From Pseudomonadota bacterium (lineage in GTDB: Bacteria; Pseudomonadota; Alphaproteobacteria; Acetobacterales; Acetobacteraceae): a DNA stretch of 12,521 bases. Numbering within the stretch: the stretch's first letter is position 1; each line of letters starts with the position of its first letter. The stretch lies in assembly GCA_021808055.1 (NCBI GenBank), contig JAKBCH010000050.1, positions 1-12,521 of the forward strand, given 5' to 3'. This document shows positions 1 to 8,479 of this stretch, in pieces. The position numbers were made by a program, and so were the translations under genes. Under the pieces are notes generated by a model. That model saw only the letters and a list, made by a program, of their open reading frames with translations, was not told the origin of the DNA and made no database searches.

Positions 1-903
1 ACGCTGCTCAACAACATCCTCACCGGCACGCACGGCAAGAAATATGCTGTTGTCATTAACGAGTTCGGCGAGTTGGGCGTGGATAACGACCTCGTGGTGG
101 ATTCCGACGAGGAAGTGTTCGAGATGAATAACGGCTGCATCTGCTGCACGGTGCGCGGCGATCTCATCCGTATCGTCAACGGGCTCATGAAGCGTGCGCA
201 GAAATTCGACGGCATCATCGTCGAGACCACCGGCCTCGCCAACCCCGCCCCGGTGGCGCAGACCTTTTTTGTGGACGAGGACGTGAAAGCCAAAACCCGG
301 CTGGACGCGATTGTGACCGTGGTGGATGCCAAGCATTTTCTCGCCCGGCTGCAGGACAGCCCCGAGGCGCAGGACCAGGTGGCCTTCGCTGATGTGATCG
401 TGCTGAACAAGCTGGACCTGGTAACGCCGGAGGAACTCGCCGCCGTTAAGGCGCGGATAAAATCCATCAACCCCTATGCTGAAATTAAAACCGCCACCAA
501 AGGCGATGTACCGGCGGACCAATTGCTTGGCCTGGGCGCGTTCGATTTGAAGCGCGTGCTCGCCAACGTGCCAGACTTCCTGGAGGAAGACAGCCACACC
601 CATAACGAACATCTCACCAGCATTTCCATCTCCACCGAGAAGCCGCTCTCCGCCGATAAATTCAACACCTGGATCGGCCATATCCTGCAATCCCAGGGTC
701 AGAACATTCTGCGCACCAAGGGCATTCTTGCTTACGCTGGCGAGGAGCGGCGCTTTGCCTTCCAGGCCGTGCACATGATCGCGGATGGCGACTACCTCGC
801 CGCCTGGAAGCCGGAGGAAAAGCGCACAAGCCGCATCGTGTTCATCGGGCGGGACCTCAACCGCCCGGCCCTGCGCCGGGGCTTTGAAAGTTGCGCGGCT
901 TAA
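1..903 (+). CDS. COG0523/CobW-family metal-binding GTPase, 5' truncated by window edge
   Basis: The reading frame is open from base 1, so the start lies upstream. The first residues, TLLNNIL, are the tail of the P-loop (GxGKTTLLNNIL in the family), so only a short N-terminus is missing. The family's metal motif is seen as NNGCICCTVRGDL, with the CxCC cysteines at 136-147. Also visible are ETTG (about 229-240) and the base-recognition motif NKLD (406-417). A short His-rich stretch (SHTHNEH, about 590-612) precedes a CobW C-terminal domain. COG0523 proteins are GTP-driven metallochaperones, often for zinc and sometimes cobalt or nitrile hydratase metal; the metal here cannot be told. The stop at 901-903 is 9 bases before pabB, so co-transcription is likely. 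Cobalamin synthesis is not implied, as no cob genes are near. Confidence 0.9.
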   Translation, partial: TLLNNILTGTHGKKYAVVINEFGELGVDNDLVVDSDEEVFEMNNGCICCTVRGDLIRIVNGLMKRAQKFDGIIVETTGLANPAPVAQTFFVDEDVKAKTRLDAIVTVVDAKHFLARLQDSPEAQDQVAFADVIVLNKLDLVTPEELAAVKARIKSINPYAEIKTATKGDVPADQLLGLGAFDLKRVLANVPDFLEEDSHTHNEHLTSISISTEKPLSADKFNTWIGHILQSQGQNILRTKGILAYAGEERRFAFQAVHMIADGDYLAAWKPEEKRTSRIVFIGRDLNRPALRRGFESCAA

Positions 904-912
904 GCCCTTTCC

Positions 913-2229
913 ATGCTGTGCCGTGAGCTTGGCTGGAGCGAGCCCGGCACGGCGTTCCGCGCGCTGGCGGCCCATGCCCCGCTGGTGTTTCTGGACAGCG
1001 CCGCCGTGGGCGACCCCCGCGCCACCACGAGCTATATCGCGCTGGAACCTTTGGCGGTGCTGCGGCTGAACCAGGCCAAAGAGCTTCCCGCTTGGCTGAA
1101 AGCCGCCCGCCCGCAAGACGACGCTTGCCCGCCGGACTGGCCCTTTGCCTTCAAGGGCGGTGCCATAGGCTGGCTGGGCTATGAGGCTGGGCTGGAACTG
1201 GCGGGCATAATCTCCCGCCACGCGCCCATCCCCGGCCTTGCCCCCGGCTGGTTTGGCATGTTCGATCTGGTTCTGGGTTTTGAGCACGCAGCCAAACGCT
1301 GCTTTGCCCTGGCGGCGGCAAGGCCCGGCGCAGATGCCGCCGCGCGCATTGCCAAACTGGCAGCACAGCTTGCCCAGCCGGCTGGCTTGCCAACCCTGCC
1401 CGTTCTGGCCTGGCAGGCGGAAACGCCCCGCGCCGAATATGAGGCGAAAGTGGAGCAATTGCGGGCTTATATCGCCGCGGGGGATGTGTTTCAGGCCAAC
1501 TTAACCACCCGCTTCATTGCCCCCCGCCCGGCGGGCTTTAACGAAGCCGCCTGCCATGCTGGCTTGCGCGCCCGCAGCCCCGCCCCGTTCGGCGCGTTTA
1601 TAAACACGGGCGATGGCACGGCCCTGTGCAGCGCCTCGCCGGAGCGCTTCCTTTCCGTAACGGCCAGCGGGCATGTGGAAACCCGCCCGATTAAAGGCAC
1701 CGCCCCGCGCCATGCCAACCCAGCGCAGGACGCCGCCAGCGCCGCCGCCTTGCGTGAAAACCCCAAGGAGCGCGCCGAGAATTTGATGATTACGGATTTG
1801 CTCCGCAACGATATCGGCCAGCTTTGCGAAACCGGCTCCGTGCGGGTGCCGGAGCTGTTCAGCGTGGAGAGCTTCGCCCAGGCGCATCATCTGGTCTCGG
1901 CGGTCACCGGCCAGCTCCGCCCCGGCGTGGGGGCCGCGGATTTGCTGCTCGCCTGCTCCCCCGGTGGCTCCATCACCGGCGCGCCCAAGCACCGGGCCAT
2001 GCAGATTATCGACGAGTTGGAGGACGCCCCGCGCGGCGCTTATTGCGGCAGCATCGCCTGGATCAGCCTGGACGGCGCGATGGACAGCTCCATCATCATC
2101 CGCACCCTGGTGGCGACACAGGAGGCTCTGTACGCCCAGGCGGGCGGCGGCATAACATGGGACAGCACCCCGGCAGCGGAGTATGATGAGATGATGCTGA
2201 AACTCTCACCCCTTATTGCCCATGGTTGA
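913..2229 (+). CDS. pabB: Aminodeoxychorismate synthase component I (PabB)
   Basis: 438 aa, close to the usual length of about 450. It converts chorismate plus ammonia to 4-amino-4-deoxychorismate in p-aminobenzoate/folate synthesis, normally with the glutaminase PabA, which is not in this window. The C-terminal chorismate-binding domain is clear. It contains RPIKGTAPR near residues 258-266, where Lys261 is the PabB-type lysine that separates PabB from TrpE (which has Ala there). It also contains NLMITDLLRND and PGGSITGAPKHRAM. The N-terminal domain is the more divergent TrpE/PabB N region. The start chosen is the ATG at 913, 9 bases after the GTPase stop; no strong Shine-Dalgarno is visible, so coupling to upstream translation is possible. 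The stop overlaps the start of pabC. The directly following pabC supports PabB over TrpE or isochorismate synthase. Confidence 0.94.
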   Translation: MLCRELGWSEPGTAFRALAAHAPLVFLDSAAVGDPRATTSYIALEPLAVLRLNQAKELPAWLKAARPQDDACPPDWPFAFKGGAIGWLGYEAGLELAGIISRHAPIPGLAPGWFGMFDLVLGFEHAAKRCFALAAARPGADAAARIAKLAAQLAQPAGLPTLPVLAWQAETPRAEYEAKVEQLRAYIAAGDVFQANLTTRFIAPRPAGFNEAACHAGLRARSPAPFGAFINTGDGTALCSASPERFLSVTASGHVETRPIKGTAPRHANPAQDAASAAALRENPKERAENLMITDLLRNDIGQLCETGSVRVPELFSVESFAQAHHLVSAVTGQLRPGVGAADLLLACSPGGSITGAPKHRAMQIIDELEDAPRGAYCGSIAWISLDGAMDSSIIIRTLVATQEALYAQAGGGITWDSTPAAEYDEMMLKLSPLIAHG

Positions 2230-3013
2230 AATGGTCTGGCTGAACGGCGCCCTGGTTCCGGCGGGAGAGGCCGCGATTTCTGTGGCGGATCGGGGTTTTA
2301 CGCTGGGGGACGGGCTGTTTGAAACGCTGCGCCTGCAAAACGGCGCGGCGCAAGATGTGCCGGCGCATTTCGCGCGCCTGGCTTCCGGGGCGGCGTTGCT
2401 GCGGCTGGCTTTGCCGTTTGATGCGGCGGGGATGGCGGAAATTTTGGCGCGAACCGCCGCCGCCAACGGGCTAACGGAGGGCGGGCTGCGGCTGACACTA
2501 ACCCGTGGCGCTGGCCCACGCGGATTGCTACCGCCTGCCGCACCAAAGGTGACGCTGTTGGCCACGGCTTTTGCGGTTTCCCCGGTGCAGGGCGTGCGCG
2601 CCATCATTGCCCGCTCAATCGCGCGCGATGAAACATCTCCCCTCTCCCGCGTGAAAAGCTTGAACTACCTGCCGAATATATTGGCCAGGCTGGAAGCACA
2701 GGATTCGGGGGCGGAGGAAGCCATATTGCTCAACCATGCCGGGCGGGTGGCGGGGGCGAGCATTGGGAATGTTTTAGTCCGCACCGGGGCACTCTGGCTT
2801 ACCCCGCCGGTTTCAGATGGCGCGCTGCCGGGTATTCGCCGCGCCAAGCTGCTGGCCGCCGGGTTGGTGGGAGAAGCGCCGATCAGCCCCGAGATGCTGC
2901 AAAACGCCACCGCAATTTGTGTATGCAATGTTCTGGCGGTGCGGCCAATTGTTGCGCTGGATGGGGTTGCCCTGCCCGCCATGGGTTTGGGTGAGACTGG
3001 CGTTAGTGGGTAA
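2222..3013 (+). CDS. pabC: Class IV aminotransferase, probable aminodeoxychorismate lyase (PabC)
   Basis: 263 aa, a normal length. It is a PLP enzyme that cleaves 4-amino-4-deoxychorismate to p-aminobenzoate and pyruvate. Family features are the N-terminal VADRGFTLGDGLFETLR (about 21-37) and the probable PLP lysine in RVKSLNYLPN (Lys145). The C-terminal block is LTPPVSDGALPGIRR. The ATG at 2222 overlaps the pabB stop by 8 bases; an in-frame TTG at 2216 would add only two residues and is less likely. The overlap with pabB is the main argument for PabC rather than a D-amino-acid or branched-chain aminotransferase. Oddity: where many class IV enzymes have a Glu (xEG/ECC before the SxxN motif), this one reads VAGASIGN, with Gly178 in that place by eye alignment. 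Confidence 0.86.
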   Translation: MVEMVWLNGALVPAGEAAISVADRGFTLGDGLFETLRLQNGAAQDVPAHFARLASGAALLRLALPFDAAGMAEILARTAAANGLTEGGLRLTLTRGAGPRGLLPPAAPKVTLLATAFAVSPVQGVRAIIARSIARDETSPLSRVKSLNYLPNILARLEAQDSGAEEAILLNHAGRVAGASIGNVLVRTGALWLTPPVSDGALPGIRRAKLLAAGLVGEAPISPEMLQNATAICVCNVLAVRPIVALDGVALPAMGLGETGVSG

Positions 3014-3033
3014 GGTGATGTTTTCCTGAGGAA

Positions 3034-3049
3034 TGTTCCACGTGGAACA
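3034..3049. promoter_or_regulatory. Candidate chromosomal parS (ParB-binding) site
   Basis: TGTTCCACGTGGAACA is a perfect 16-bp palindrome. It equals the known chromosomal parS consensus TGTTTCACGTGAAACA except for a symmetrical T-to-C/A-to-G pair at positions 5 and 12, a variant well known in proteobacterial parS sites. It lies 20 bases after the pabC stop in non-coding DNA. parS sites are bound by ParB and load condensin for origin segregation, and usually cluster near the replication origin. No parA or parB is in the window, so the role is inferred from the motif alone. Confidence 0.8.
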
Positions 3050-3425
3050 TAATAACGTCGTGTTAGATATTGAAGCTGTAGTATTTTGATTTTTGCAAAA
3101 ATTGATTGACATGATTTTGGTTTAAAGGCGGAATATTTGTTTTACCGCACGTGTCTAAGCGGGTTAGCCGGAGTGCTACAAAAGCGTGATGATTTACTTC
3201 GGGACTGCCGTCATAAGCAGAACGGCGGCTATGCCCGCTCTGCGCCCATTCACGTTATGTATCCGCTCAAGTCGGTTTACTGATAGCGGACATAGCTTCG
3301 TTGTGGACTGACGGCCCAACGTGGTACAATACAATCGAAGGGAAACAATTATTGTCCCGATTAGATAAGCATGGAGTCTGCGCCGCGTTGTCCAGGGAAC
3401 GTCTCGCCTATTTTGAGCTGGCGAC
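3050..3425. other. AT-richer intergenic spacer (376 bp) with palindrome and weak promoter-like signals
   Basis: No convincing gene was found; the short open frames here lack family features or ribosome sites. A perfect 14-bp palindrome, ATTTTTGCAAAAAT, lies at 3089-3102. A consensus TTGACA occurs at 3106-3111 without a good -10 at normal spacing (GAATAT at 3131-3136 is 19 bases away). A second candidate promoter is TTGTGG (3301-3306), 18 bases, TACAAT (3325-3330), which could serve the downstream oxidoreductase gene. The base composition is visibly more AT-rich than the flanking housekeeping genes, particularly at 3050-3150. Confidence 0.45.
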
Positions 3426-4541
3426 ATGGTAGCACGCGTCCTCATTATCGGCGGGTATGGTAATTTCGGCGGCTACATCGCCCGCAGCCTTAAGGGCGAT
3501 GCCAATATCCGGCTACTGATTGGGGGGCGATCAGCAGAAAAGGCGCGGGCTTTCGCCGCTTCATTAGATGCCGTCCATTCGGCTGAAGGTCACAGCATCA
3601 ACATCGATGGCGACCTTGCCAGTGCACTTGCGCGCATCGCGCCTGATATCGTCATCCATACCACCGGTCCTTTTCAGGCGCAGGATCAGCGGGTCGCCCG
3701 CGCGTCCATTGCTCAAGGCTGTCATTATATCGATCTTGCCGATGCGCGTAATTTTGTTACGACCATTAACTGCCTCGATGCCGAGGCCAAAGCAAAGGGC
3801 GTGCTGGTTGTAAGCGGAGCGAGCTCGGTCCCTTGTCTGACGGCGGCTGTTATCGATGCCCATCTTCCAGCTTTCAAACGGTTGGAAGCGGTCGACTATG
3901 GCATTAGCGCCGCCCAACATACCAATCGCGGCCTCGCGACGACGGCGGCAGTGCTTAGCTATGTCGGTAAACCAATATCAATGCTGCGCGACGGCAAGAT
4001 GAAGACCGTATACGGTTGGGAGGACACCCACGCAGAGCATTATCCGGGTCTTGGTTGGCGTCTTTTCGGCAATTGCGACATTCCGGACCTTACCCTGTTT
4101 CCGGAGCGTTATGCGACACTTAAATCCATGCGTTTTGCCGCCGGCCACGAACTAATTCTTCTGCACATCGGCACGCGTATGCTAGGTGCATTTGCTAAGT
4201 GGGGGCTTATTCGCTCCCTCGATAATTACGCTAGAGGACTACAGCGCCTAGCATTTCTATTCGACCGCTTCGGCTCGGGACGGAGCGGTTTCCACATGAT
4301 CCTTTCCGGTATTGGCCACGATGGCAGCCCTCTGGAGCGTCGCTTTATCATCGTCGCGCGCTCTGGGCATGGCCCATTTATTCCCTGTATGCCCGCTATA
4401 ATCATGACGCGGCGACTGGCAAAAGGTGAGGTAACGCTACGTGGAGCGACACCCTGTCTCGACCTGATCGATCTCGACAGCTATCTTGCCGCCCTGGAGG
4501 GGTTGGATATCAGCGTTGTAAGGAACACGGCAAGTGCCTGA
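3426..4541 (+). CDS. Saccharopine dehydrogenase-like NAD(P)-binding oxidoreductase
   Basis: 371 aa. The N-terminus has a Rossmann dinucleotide motif, VLIIGGYGNFGG (residues 5-16), followed by GGRSAEKA at the second strand. The pattern DIVIHTTGPFQAQD...GCHYIDLAD is typical of the saccharopine dehydrogenase/YbjD-like Rossmann family. The rest (about 130-371) is a catalytic-type domain that I cannot tie to a known substrate, so true lysine metabolism should not be assumed. An in-frame TGA twelve bases upstream limits the start to the ATG at 3426, although its Shine-Dalgarno is weak. The gene overlaps the next by 8 bases. Codon use (many TAT, CTA, GTA and CAT codons) differs from the neighbouring core genes and suggests acquisition by transfer. 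From memory, similar proteins sit beside DUF4166 and DCC genes in sphingomonads and relatives; no DUF4166 gene is present here. Confidence 0.82.
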   Translation: MVARVLIIGGYGNFGGYIARSLKGDANIRLLIGGRSAEKARAFAASLDAVHSAEGHSINIDGDLASALARIAPDIVIHTTGPFQAQDQRVARASIAQGCHYIDLADARNFVTTINCLDAEAKAKGVLVVSGASSVPCLTAAVIDAHLPAFKRLEAVDYGISAAQHTNRGLATTAAVLSYVGKPISMLRDGKMKTVYGWEDTHAEHYPGLGWRLFGNCDIPDLTLFPERYATLKSMRFAAGHELILLHIGTRMLGAFAKWGLIRSLDNYARGLQRLAFLFDRFGSGRSGFHMILSGIGHDGSPLERRFIIVARSGHGPFIPCMPAIIMTRRLAKGEVTLRGATPCLDLIDLDSYLAALEGLDISVVRNTASA

Positions 4542-4986
4542 AGTCTCCAGGAAGCAGTTCAGCTATCGCGATGATAAGTCAGTGCCTGCCTTCGACGACA
4601 GCCGGACCCTGTTCGTCTTTGATGGTGTCTGCGTCCTCTGTTCGAACGGGGCTAGATGGCTCATGCGATACGACTCCAAAGAACAAATTAATTTTGCTCC
4701 AGCACAGGAGGCGCTAGGTCAAGCACTCTATGACCACTACGGTGTCGATATGAATGAGAGCTATTTGCTGATTACGAATGGCCATGCTTACACGGCTTCG
4801 CGCGGCTATATCGAGCTATGCCGGATATTGGGCGGCTGGTGGCGCATTTTGTGTAGCAGTGCGGTGGTTCCCGAGCGCTTGCGCGATTGGCTCTATTCGT
4901 TGATCGCTCGCAACCGTTATCACTGGTTCGGCAAGACTGACTATTGCGCGTTGTTGACCCTGGAGCAACGGCGGCGCCTCTTGTAA
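4534..4986 (+). CDS. DCC-family (DUF393) thiol-disulfide oxidoreductase-like protein
   Basis: 150 aa. The family signature FDGVCVLCS (residues 29-37) gives a CxxC pair, Cys33/Cys36, in a thioredoxin-like fold. Typical later blocks are also present: an INFAPAQ strand, the ESYLLITNGHAYTAS segment, and the C-terminal RNRYHWFGKTDYC stretch. No signal peptide is evident, so it is probably cytoplasmic or membrane-associated. The GTG at 4534 is chosen because AAGGA (4520-4524) lies 9 bases upstream and because it overlaps the previous stop, which implies translational coupling with the saccharopine-dehydrogenase-like gene. DCC proteins are widely annotated as thiol-disulfide oxidoreductases, but few have been tested, so the reaction and partner are unknown. 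Like its partner, it has AT-richer codon use than the surrounding genes. Confidence 0.87.
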   Translation: MPEVSRKQFSYRDDKSVPAFDDSRTLFVFDGVCVLCSNGARWLMRYDSKEQINFAPAQEALGQALYDHYGVDMNESYLLITNGHAYTASRGYIELCRILGGWWRILCSSAVVPERLRDWLYSLIARNRYHWFGKTDYCALLTLEQRRRLL

Positions 4987-5018
4987 CTATCTGCTTTCGG
5001 AATAGCCGCTCCAAACCC

Positions 5019-5042
5019 GCCAGTCTGTTTGCCAGTCTGTTT
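5019..5042. repeat. Perfect 12-bp tandem duplication
   Basis: GCCAGTCTGTTT occurs twice back to back (5019-5030 and 5031-5042), in the 114-bp spacer between the DCC gene and the end of ftsY. The function is unknown; it may be slippage or a trace of an insertion boundary. No terminator hairpin with a T run was recognised in this spacer. Confidence 0.7.
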
Positions 5043-5100
5043 ACGGCCTAAGCAGATATTGGCGATGCGAGGCGGAATGTCCTGCTTGACTCGAACCCCC

Positions 5101-6018
5101 CTACTCCCCCACCAGCGCTCTCGCGAATTCACTCGCGTCGAACGGGCGGAGGTCGGCGATTTGTTCGCCCGTGCCCACGGCATGAATCGGCAACGAAAAT
5201 TTCTCCGCCAGTGCGACCACAATGCCGCCGCGCGCGGAGCCATCCAGCTTGGTTACGATTAAGCCTGACAAATCCACCATCTCTTTAAAAATACCCACCT
5301 GCGTTACGGCGTTCTGGCCGGTGGTGGCATCCAGCGTCAGCAAAGTGGCGTGGGGTGCGGTGGGGTCCAGCTTGCGGATAACGCGGATGATTTTCCGCAG
5401 CTCTTCCATCAACGCGGTTTTGTTGTGCAGCCGCCCGGCGGTGTCGATCAGCAGCACATCCGCCCCGGTTTTTTGCGCCCGGCTCAGCGCGTCATGCGCC
5501 AGGGAAGCAGGGTCTGTGTTTGCGGGGGCGGTGACAACCTCGCACCCCGCACGGCTACCCCAAACCTGCAACTGCTCCACAGCCGCCGCGCGGAAGGTAT
5601 CCCCCGCTGCCAGCATCGGCGTTAAGCCCGCCTCACGGTAAACGGAAGCCAGCTTGCCGATGGTTGTGGTTTTACCAGCACCATTCACGCCCACCATGAG
5701 AATCACATAGGGCTTGTGGGCGGGGTCAAGCTCCAGCGGTTTGGCCACCGGCGTTAGAATCTCCGAGATTTCGGCCGCCAAGGTTTCGCGGATTTCCCCG
5801 TCTGTCACTTCCTTGCCAAAGCGGGTGGAGCGGAAACCTTTAATGATGCGCGCGGCCACGGCGGGGCCGAGGTCAGCGGCGATGAGCTGCTCCTCCAGCT
5901 CCTCCAGCGCCTCGTCATCCAGCTTGCGCTTGGTGAAAACGGCGGCGATGCCGCCGGTGATTTTCTGCGCGGAACGCGACAGCCCGGCTTTAAGCCGGCC
6001 AAAGAAGGATGTGGTCAT
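5101..6018 (-). CDS. ftsY: Signal recognition particle receptor FtsY
   Basis: 305 aa. This GTPase docks SRP-ribosome complexes at the inner membrane for co-translational insertion. The N domain (about 1-90) begins with a basic, amphipathic stretch (FFGRLKAGLSRSAQKITGG), likely the membrane-binding helix. The long acidic A domain of E. coli FtsY is absent, as is common in alphaproteobacteria. The G domain has the P-loop GVNGAGKTTT (110-119), DTAGR (192-196), TKLDGSARGG (256-265) and GTGEQ (282-286). The ATG at 6018 is separated from the dapF stop by a single base, so it is probably translated from the dapF-ftsY message. FtsY is preferred over the paralogues Ffh and FlhF because there is no M domain and the C-terminus stops right after the G domain. 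Confidence 0.96.
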   Translation of the reverse strand: MTTSFFGRLKAGLSRSAQKITGGIAAVFTKRKLDDEALEELEEQLIAADLGPAVAARIIKGFRSTRFGKEVTDGEIRETLAAEISEILTPVAKPLELDPAHKPYVILMVGVNGAGKTTTIGKLASVYREAGLTPMLAAGDTFRAAAVEQLQVWGSRAGCEVVTAPANTDPASLAHDALSRAQKTGADVLLIDTAGRLHNKTALMEELRKIIRVIRKLDPTAPHATLLTLDATTGQNAVTQVGIFKEMVDLSGLIVTKLDGSARGGIVVALAEKFSLPIHAVGTGEQIADLRPFDASEFARALVGE

Positions 6019-6019
6019 T

Positions 6020-6838
6020 TTATAGAATCTCTGGAATTTCGCCGGTAAAGGCCGTAACCGCCGGGCCGCGCATCAGCACATGGCCATTCTCGGCCCAGGT
6101 GATCAGCACCTCCCCGCCATCCATCTCCACCACCGCCTTGCGACCGGTAAGGCCTCTTCGATGCGCGTTAACCAACGTGGCGCAGGCACCGGAGCCACAA
6201 GCGAGTGTCAGCCCGGCCCCGCGCTCCCACACCCGCTGGCGAATGCGCGAGCGGCTGTCGATCCGCGCGAAGCCGATATTGGCACGCTCCGGGAAGAGGC
6301 GGTTTTTCTCCAGCATCGGGCCGATGGTTTCGATATTCAGATGGGTAAAATCATCGATAAAAAAGGTGGCGTGCGGATTGCCCATGGAGCAGGCAGCGGG
6401 GTCTGACACCGGGCCGAGGCTGAGCGGCAGATGCAGCGTATCCACCGGGTTGGAAAGCGGGATATCGCCCCATTCCAGATGCGGTGGCCCCATATCCACC
6501 TCCACCAGCCCAGGGCCCAGAATTTCAGCCGTCAGCAAGCCGGAAATGGTGCGGATTTTGACCCATTGCGCGCCGGTTTCTTCCGCCAGCAAGGCGGCGA
6601 CACAGCGCGTGGCGTTGCCGCAAGCCCCGCTTTCAGAGCCATCGGCGTTCAGGATGCGCATAAAAATATCCGCCCCGGCTTCGTCTGGCTCCATAATGAT
6701 AAGCTGGTCGCACCCGACGCCGAGCTGGCGATGTGCGATGAGGCGCACAGCTTCGGGCGGCAAAACCAGCTTGGCGGCGCGGCCATCCAGCACCACGAAA
6801 TCATTGCCGGCGCCGTGCATTTTGGTGAAGGAAAGCAT
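6020..6838 (-). CDS. dapF: Diaminopimelate epimerase
   Basis: 272 aa, the normal length. It interconverts LL- and meso-diaminopimelate in the last steps of lysine and peptidoglycan precursor synthesis. Both active-site cysteines are visible: Cys73 in [15 protein letters not shown] and Cys214 in [10 protein letters not shown]. The start is set at the ATG at 6838 because the family begins M.F.KMHG.GNDF, matched here by [14 protein letters not shown]. The frame is open for 15 more codons upstream (to 6883), but that part is low-complexity and has no family match. A GGAAGG lies close before the ATG. It sits 51 bases after mreB and one base before ftsY. In several alphaproteobacteria a MiaB-like methylthiotransferase gene lies between dapF and ftsY (from memory); it is absent here. 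Confidence 0.95.
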   Translation of the reverse strand: MLSFTKMHGAGNDFVVLDGRAAKLVLPPEAVRLIAHRQLGVGCDQLIIMEPDEAGADIFMRILNADGSESGACGNATRCVAALLAEETGAQWVKIRTISGLLTAEILGPGLVEVDMGPPHLEWGDIPLSNPVDTLHLPLSLGPVSDPAACSMGNPHATFFIDDFTHLNIETIGPMLEKNRLFPERANIGFARIDSRSRIRQRVWERGAGLTLACGSGACATLVNAHRRGLTGRKAVVEMDGGEVLITWAENGHVLMRGPAVTAFTGEIPEIL

Positions 6839-6863
6839 GGCCTTCCATACCCTGCCGGGCGGA

Positions 6864-6881
6864 GCGCGGCAAACGCCGCGC
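6864..6881 (-). other. Intercistronic GC hairpin between mreB and dapF
   Basis: GCGCGGC (6864-6870) and GCCGCGC (6875-6881) form a perfect 7-bp stem with a 4-base loop in the 51-bp gap between mreB and dapF. No T run follows on the - strand, so it is not a standard intrinsic terminator. It could stabilise or process the message, or reduce read-through into dapF-ftsY. This is inference from structure alone. Confidence 0.5.
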
Positions 6882-6889
6882 ACCGCGGG

Positions 6890-7984
<1,095 letters not shown>

Positions 7985-8140
7985 TCAGCCTTGGGGCAAG
8001 CCTCAATCCAGCCCCTCAACCGCCATATTTTCCACACGCTGCGGATATCTACAGAGGAGACTGATTCATCAAGGAGATATGAAGCCACAGAGATGATGGT
8101 TCCCGGAATGCCTGCTGATAGGTGCCTACCCCCCGTTACT

Positions 8141-8161
8141 TGAACGAGTCATGAACGAATC
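8141..8161. repeat. Two 10-bp direct repeats spaced 11 bp apart upstream of the lipoprotein gene
   Basis: TGAACGAGTC (8141-8150) and TGAACGAATC (8152-8161) differ at one base and are in phase with one helical turn. Such 11-bp tandem repeats are typical of OmpR/PhoB-class response regulator sites, but the sequence matches no consensus I know. It lies 77 bases before the lipoprotein start. Confidence 0.4.
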
Positions 8162-8237
8162 GTCAGGCGGCACGCAAATGCTTGAATTCCGGCGAAAGAA
8201 TTAAATATCCAAAATAAATTCATAAGGAGAGTTTGAA

Positions 8238-8474
8238 ATGCTTCGTAAAATCTCAACCGGCCTGGTTCTCGCCGCGTCTCTCACCGCCCTCGCCGGATGC
8301 GGCTATTCGCCCGGCCATCGCGCGCTGACGGGCGGCGCCATTGGTGCTGGCGGCGGTGCTATTATCGGTGCCGCAACGGGGCTTGGGCCGGGTACGGGCG
8401 CGCTCCTCGGCGGCGCGGCTGGTGCGCTCACCGGGGCAGCCACCTCGCATAATCAATTAAACCTCGGCAATTAA
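8238..8474 (+). CDS. Small glycine-zipper lipoprotein
   Basis: 78 aa. The N-terminal signal peptide (MLRK, then a hydrophobic stretch 8-19) ends in the lipobox LAGC, with Cys21 as the predicted lipidated residue. After a short GYSPGHRAL linker come small-residue repeats rich in Gly and Ala (about 30-68; GGAIGAGGGAIIGAATG and ALLGGAAGALTGAATS). These form two glycine-zipper segments able to pack as membrane helices. A strong AAGGAG at 8224-8229 supports the ATG at 8238. Such small envelope lipoproteins are common in alphaproteobacteria (similar to OsmB/glycine-zipper 2TM families), and their function is mostly unknown; osmotic or envelope stress is only a guess. It is a single-gene unit ending at a shared hairpin. 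Confidence 0.83.
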   Translation: MLRKISTGLVLAASLTALAGCGYSPGHRALTGGAIGAGGGAIIGAATGLGPGTGALLGGAAGALTGAATSHNQLNLGN

Positions 8475-8479
8475 TCCAA

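Noticed and set aside
3194..3445. Open frame of 83 codons on the - strand in the spacer before the saccharopine-dehydrogenase-like gene
   Set aside because: No ribosome site, no recognisable domain, and it runs into the start of the + strand gene.
3371..3463. Short + strand frame beginning ATGGAGTCTGCG
   Set aside because: About 30 codons, overlapping the start of the oxidoreductase gene in another frame, with no ribosome site and Arg/Pro-rich shadow-like composition.
5080..5102. TTCGAGTC-like stretch on the - strand resembling a tRNA T-arm (possible attachment site)
   Set aside because: The bases flanking the TTCGAGT loop do not pair into a T stem, and no anticodon arm or acceptor stem can be built upstream.
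8071..8096. AAGGAG followed by ATG and a five-codon frame (MKPQR)
   Set aside because: The spacing of 2 bases between the purine run and the ATG is too short, the peptide has no regulatory codon run, and the segment is in the mreB leader region on the opposite strand.
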